From the NCBI GenBank assembly GCA_002293615.1, contig DBDN01000011.1, positions 1-15,639 of the forward strand: 15,639 nucleotides of DNA, in the 5' to 3' direction. The DNA is from Betaproteobacteria bacterium UBA931 (GTDB taxonomy: Bacteria > Pseudomonadota > Gammaproteobacteria > Burkholderiales > Casimicrobiaceae). The notes below the pieces were generated by a model that ran no database searches, was not told the origin of the DNA, and saw only the letters and a list, made by a program, of their open reading frames with translations. The first letter of the stretch is position 1; every line of letters starts with the position of its first letter. The translations under genes and the position numbers were made by a program. This document shows, in pieces, positions 13,206 to 15,639 of the stretch.

Positions 13206-15639
13206 ATGAAACAGAAGTTTCCGGTTCGAGGCGAAGGATACCATCAAAGGGCGGTCTCCAGACGATTTCATTGCGACCTGCTGACGAAGTTTTCGTCGCG
13301 TTTCCTGACACTTTTTTTGGCGTTTCTTTTGGCGCTGGGACCGTCGCAGCCGGTCTGGATCAATATCGGTGGGGCCGGATTTCCCGCTTTTCAGCACAAG
13401 CAGGCGCGGGCGCAAACGCCGCCGGTTACCGGCGTGCCCCGAGGGATCATCAGCGACCCCCGCGCGCCGATCCAGTTCCAACCCAATATTGGCAATACGA
13501 GTACCGGGATTCCATCCATTAATATCGTTACACCCGACGATCACGGCTTATCGCATAACCGATACGACCAATTCAATACAGGCCCGGAAGGAGCCGTGCT
13601 GAACAACAGCACACAAGGCGGGCGCACCTTTTTGGGCGGCACGGTAACGGGCAACCCATTCCTGTCCGCCAGCGGCCCGGCACAAATCATATTGAACGAA
13701 GTCACCGGAGGCTCGGCAAGCAACCTGCTTGGCACACTGGAGGTTTTCGGCGCGCCCGCTTCTCTGATTCTGGCCAACCCGTATGGCGTTACCTGCAACG
13801 GTTGCGGCGTCATCAACACACCACATTTCACGTTGAGTACCGGCGTTCCCTTCTGGTCCGATACGGCAAACGCGCTGGCCTATACCGTCGACGGCGGGCG
13901 AGTCAATATTTTTGGCCGCGGGCTGGAAGGCACCGTCGGCCGGCTCGACATCCTGGCGGGCAATATCCGGGTTGATGCGCCCTTAAGAGCGCACTATCTC
14001 AACGAGGATCTGGCGTGGATCCGTCTTCTGGCCGGTCGGCAAACCCTGATCGATCGGGGAGGCGATTACCGGATACAAGCCGCGGCCACCGAAAGCGGGA
14101 CAGGAATAGCCATTGACGCAACCGCGTTGGGGGCGATGAGCTCGGGGCGCATCCAGATCATTTCCAACGACCAGGGGTTGGGCGTCAACCTGCGGGGCAA
14201 CATTGCGGAGTCCCAGAGAGACGTTCAGATCGCCTCGGCGGGTGCGCTGCACACCGCAAGCATTACTGCCAGAAACGATATTCGCCTGGATGCGTCGGGT
14301 AACCTGAACGTTTCCGGCGCGGTTCAGGCGGGTAACGATTTTCGGGCCGAATCCGGGCAAGGAAGCGTTTTATTGAACGGCGACATCAACGTTGCCCGCG
14401 ATACGACGCTTATCGCGCGGCAGGATGTGCGACTTGGCGGCGACACCGAAATCGGCGGCGGGCTGGATATTCACGCGGGCGCTGTCGCCCAGGTAGTGGC
14501 CCAGGGGCACGTTGCTCGGATATATGGCGATACCGCCATCGACGCCGCCCATATCGCGCAGCAGGGCGAGCTTACAAGCGGCGGCTCGATTCAAATGAAT
14601 GCGCAGGAAATCCTGACGCAGGGAACGACAAGCGCCGGCGGCGATATCAGCCTTGAGGCAAACCAGATTCATCTCGGCGGCGGTACCGTTGCGGGCGGGC
14701 ATATCGGAATCGTTGGCACCGAAGTCGATCTTAACGGCGCGCTGTCGGCGGGCGGCGGCACCGATATTTCGGCGGACAACCTGAACCTTGGGGCTCCCGG
14801 AGAAACCCTCAATATCGGTGGCGATTTCCACCTGAACGTCAATAACGACCTGAACGTTCCGGGAGAGCTGAACGTCAGCGGCAACGCCTCATTCAATACG
14901 GCGAACAACGCTTTTTTTGCCGACAGGGTCCAGACGGGCGGCTCCTTTGGCATTAACGCCCCCGGACGTATCGATCTTTTAGGCGACGTTATCGCCGGAG
15001 GTATGGTCAACCTGATTGCCGGCGGCGATCTTGCGGCGCAAAGCATTTATTCGGGAGGCGGTTTTCTGGCCAACGGCCAAAACCTCCGTTTTGCCGGCGA
15101 TATACTCGCGGGCGGCGACACCGCCATTACCGCGGCGCTGCTGGATTTTCAAAACGTGGGGTCGGGGGGCAACCTTTCCTTGAATGTGGCGCAAGGCGGC
15201 GTCCAGAGCGCGGGAAGCGTATTGGCCAACGGCAATCTCGAGATCCATTCGGCGCAAGCCATCGACCTGGGCGCGGCAAGCGCGGGCGGCAATGCGCTTC
15301 TTCAAGCGCAGCAAGGCGATATCCGTCTGGCGTCGGATTTTCAGGCGGGCGGCAACGCCGAACTGACAACGTCGGGTGTGCTGCAACTCCAAAGCGTTCT
15401 GGCGGGCGGCGACCTTTATCTTCAGGCGGCGACCGGGGGCATCATCGCCAACGACGTGATTGCCAACGGACGCGCGGATATCCAATCGGCACAAGCGATT
15501 TCCCTTGCGGGGAATCTCGGCGCCGGAGGCGATTTGACGCTGCAAACGCCCGCAACCGTCCAAATCGGCGCCGATGTCTGGTCGGGCGGACAGCAGCTCA
15601 ATCTCGCCGGCGACGCCCTTGATATTGTCGGCGATATTC
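13206..15639 (+). CDS. Large TpsA exoprotein, filamentous-haemagglutinin type (runs off right edge)
   Basis: The frame from ATG 13206 is open for 811 codons to the window end. The first 70 residues form an extended signal peptide: a basic n-region (1-32), a hydrophobic core FLTLFLAFLLALG (33-45) and probable cleavage after ARA (69). The TPS domain follows with its hallmarks: RYDQFNTG near 119-126, ILNEVTGG (162-169) and LANPYGVTCNGCGVIN (189-204), which contains both the NPYG motif and the conserved CxxC pair Cys197/Cys200. From about residue 330 on the chain is built of roughly 19-20-residue repeats of the form AGGD-L-L-A, typical of a beta-helix shaft. The C-terminus is not in view, so an adhesin (FhaB), a contact-dependent inhibition toxin (CdiA) or another exoprotein are all possible. 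It is divergent from the short TpsA gene and has no TpsB of its own in view. Confidence 0.93.
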   Translation, partial: MKQKFPVRGEGYHQRAVSRRFHCDLLTKFSSRFLTLFLAFLLALGPSQPVWINIGGAGFPAFQHKQARAQTPPVTGVPRGIISDPRAPIQFQPNIGNTSTGIPSINIVTPDDHGLSHNRYDQFNTGPEGAVLNNSTQGGRTFLGGTVTGNPFLSASGPAQIILNEVTGGSASNLLGTLEVFGAPASLILANPYGVTCNGCGVINTPHFTLSTGVPFWSDTANALAYTVDGGRVNIFGRGLEGTVGRLDILAGNIRVDAPLRAHYLNEDLAWIRLLAGRQTLIDRGGDYRIQAAATESGTGIAIDATALGAMSSGRIQIISNDQGLGVNLRGNIAESQRDVQIASAGALHTASITARNDIRLDASGNLNVSGAVQAGNDFRAESGQGSVLLNGDINVARDTTLIARQDVRLGGDTEIGGGLDIHAGAVAQVVAQGHVARIYGDTAIDAAHIAQQGELTSGGSIQMNAQEILTQGTTSAGGDISLEANQIHLGGGTVAGGHIGIVGTEVDLNGALSAGGGTDISADNLNLGAPGETLNIGGDFHLNVNNDLNVPGELNVSGNASFNTANNAFFADRVQTGGSFGINAPGRIDLLGDVIAGGMVNLIAGGDLAAQSIYSGGGFLANGQNLRFAGDILAGGDTAITAALLDFQNVGSGGNLSLNVAQGGVQSAGSVLANGNLEIHSAQAIDLGAASAGGNALLQAQQGDIRLASDFQAGGNAELTTSGVLQLQSVLAGGDLYLQAATGGIIANDVIANGRADIQSAQAISLAGNLGAGGDLTLQTPATVQIGADVWSGGQQLNLAGDALDIVGDI

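Noticed and set aside
13541..15563. Several minus-strand frames of 90-190 codons opposite the large tpsA
   Set aside because: They are shadow frames of a GC-rich repetitive gene whose plus-strand frame has the signal peptide and TPS motifs.
14600..15639. Repeated DNA in the right end considered as a CRISPR array or tandem DNA repeat
   Set aside because: The repetition is at protein level (beta-helix units), with diverged bases and no identical direct repeats with unique spacers.

Overview
The window looks like chromosomal DNA of a betaproteobacterium, probably of the order Burkholderiales, with moderate GC content. The evidence is the dprA/LysM pair divergent from def-fmt, and the general look of the peptide deformylase, methionyl-tRNA formyltransferase and Rrf2/NsrR proteins. 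The species cannot be fixed from the sequence, and the same dprA-LysM//def-fmt arrangement also occurs in Gammaproteobacteria such as Pseudomonas.

Bases 1-3205 are a housekeeping block. The 5' part of dprA (DNA uptake and recombination; it runs off the left edge) and a secreted LysM-domain protein lie on the minus strand. Divergent from them, on the plus strand, are def and fmt, which remove and add the N-formyl group of bacterial initiator methionine.

Bases 3206-4400 hold an Rrf2-family regulator resembling NsrR (probable nitric-oxide-sensing Fe-S repressor). It converges with a small minus-strand pair: a free-standing lipoyl-type domain protein and, overlapping it by ATGA, a 30-residue single-membrane-span peptide. 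This pair is the least explained part of the window.

Bases 4401-9441 are a glyoxylate-shunt operon in the order aceB-aceA-aceK: malate synthase A, isocitrate lyase, and isocitrate dehydrogenase kinase/phosphatase. AceA and AceB bypass the two decarboxylating steps of the TCA cycle. AceK throttles isocitrate dehydrogenase so that isocitrate is diverted to AceA. A strong GC-rich stem-loop followed by a T-tract lies between aceA and aceK and probably lowers aceK expression. About 400 bases of non-coding leader with several inverted repeats precede aceB.

Bases 9469-15639 are a two-partner secretion (type Vb) locus. A TpsB outer-membrane transporter (FhaC/ShlB type) and a short TpsA-like exoprotein (about 647 residues) form a minus-strand pair. 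A second, much larger TpsA exoprotein of filamentous-haemagglutinin type starts divergently at 13206, is open to the right edge (811 codons seen) and is noticeably more GC-rich. The layout suggests that one TpsB may export two different TpsA substrates. No tRNA, rRNA, CRISPR array or insertion sequence was seen.
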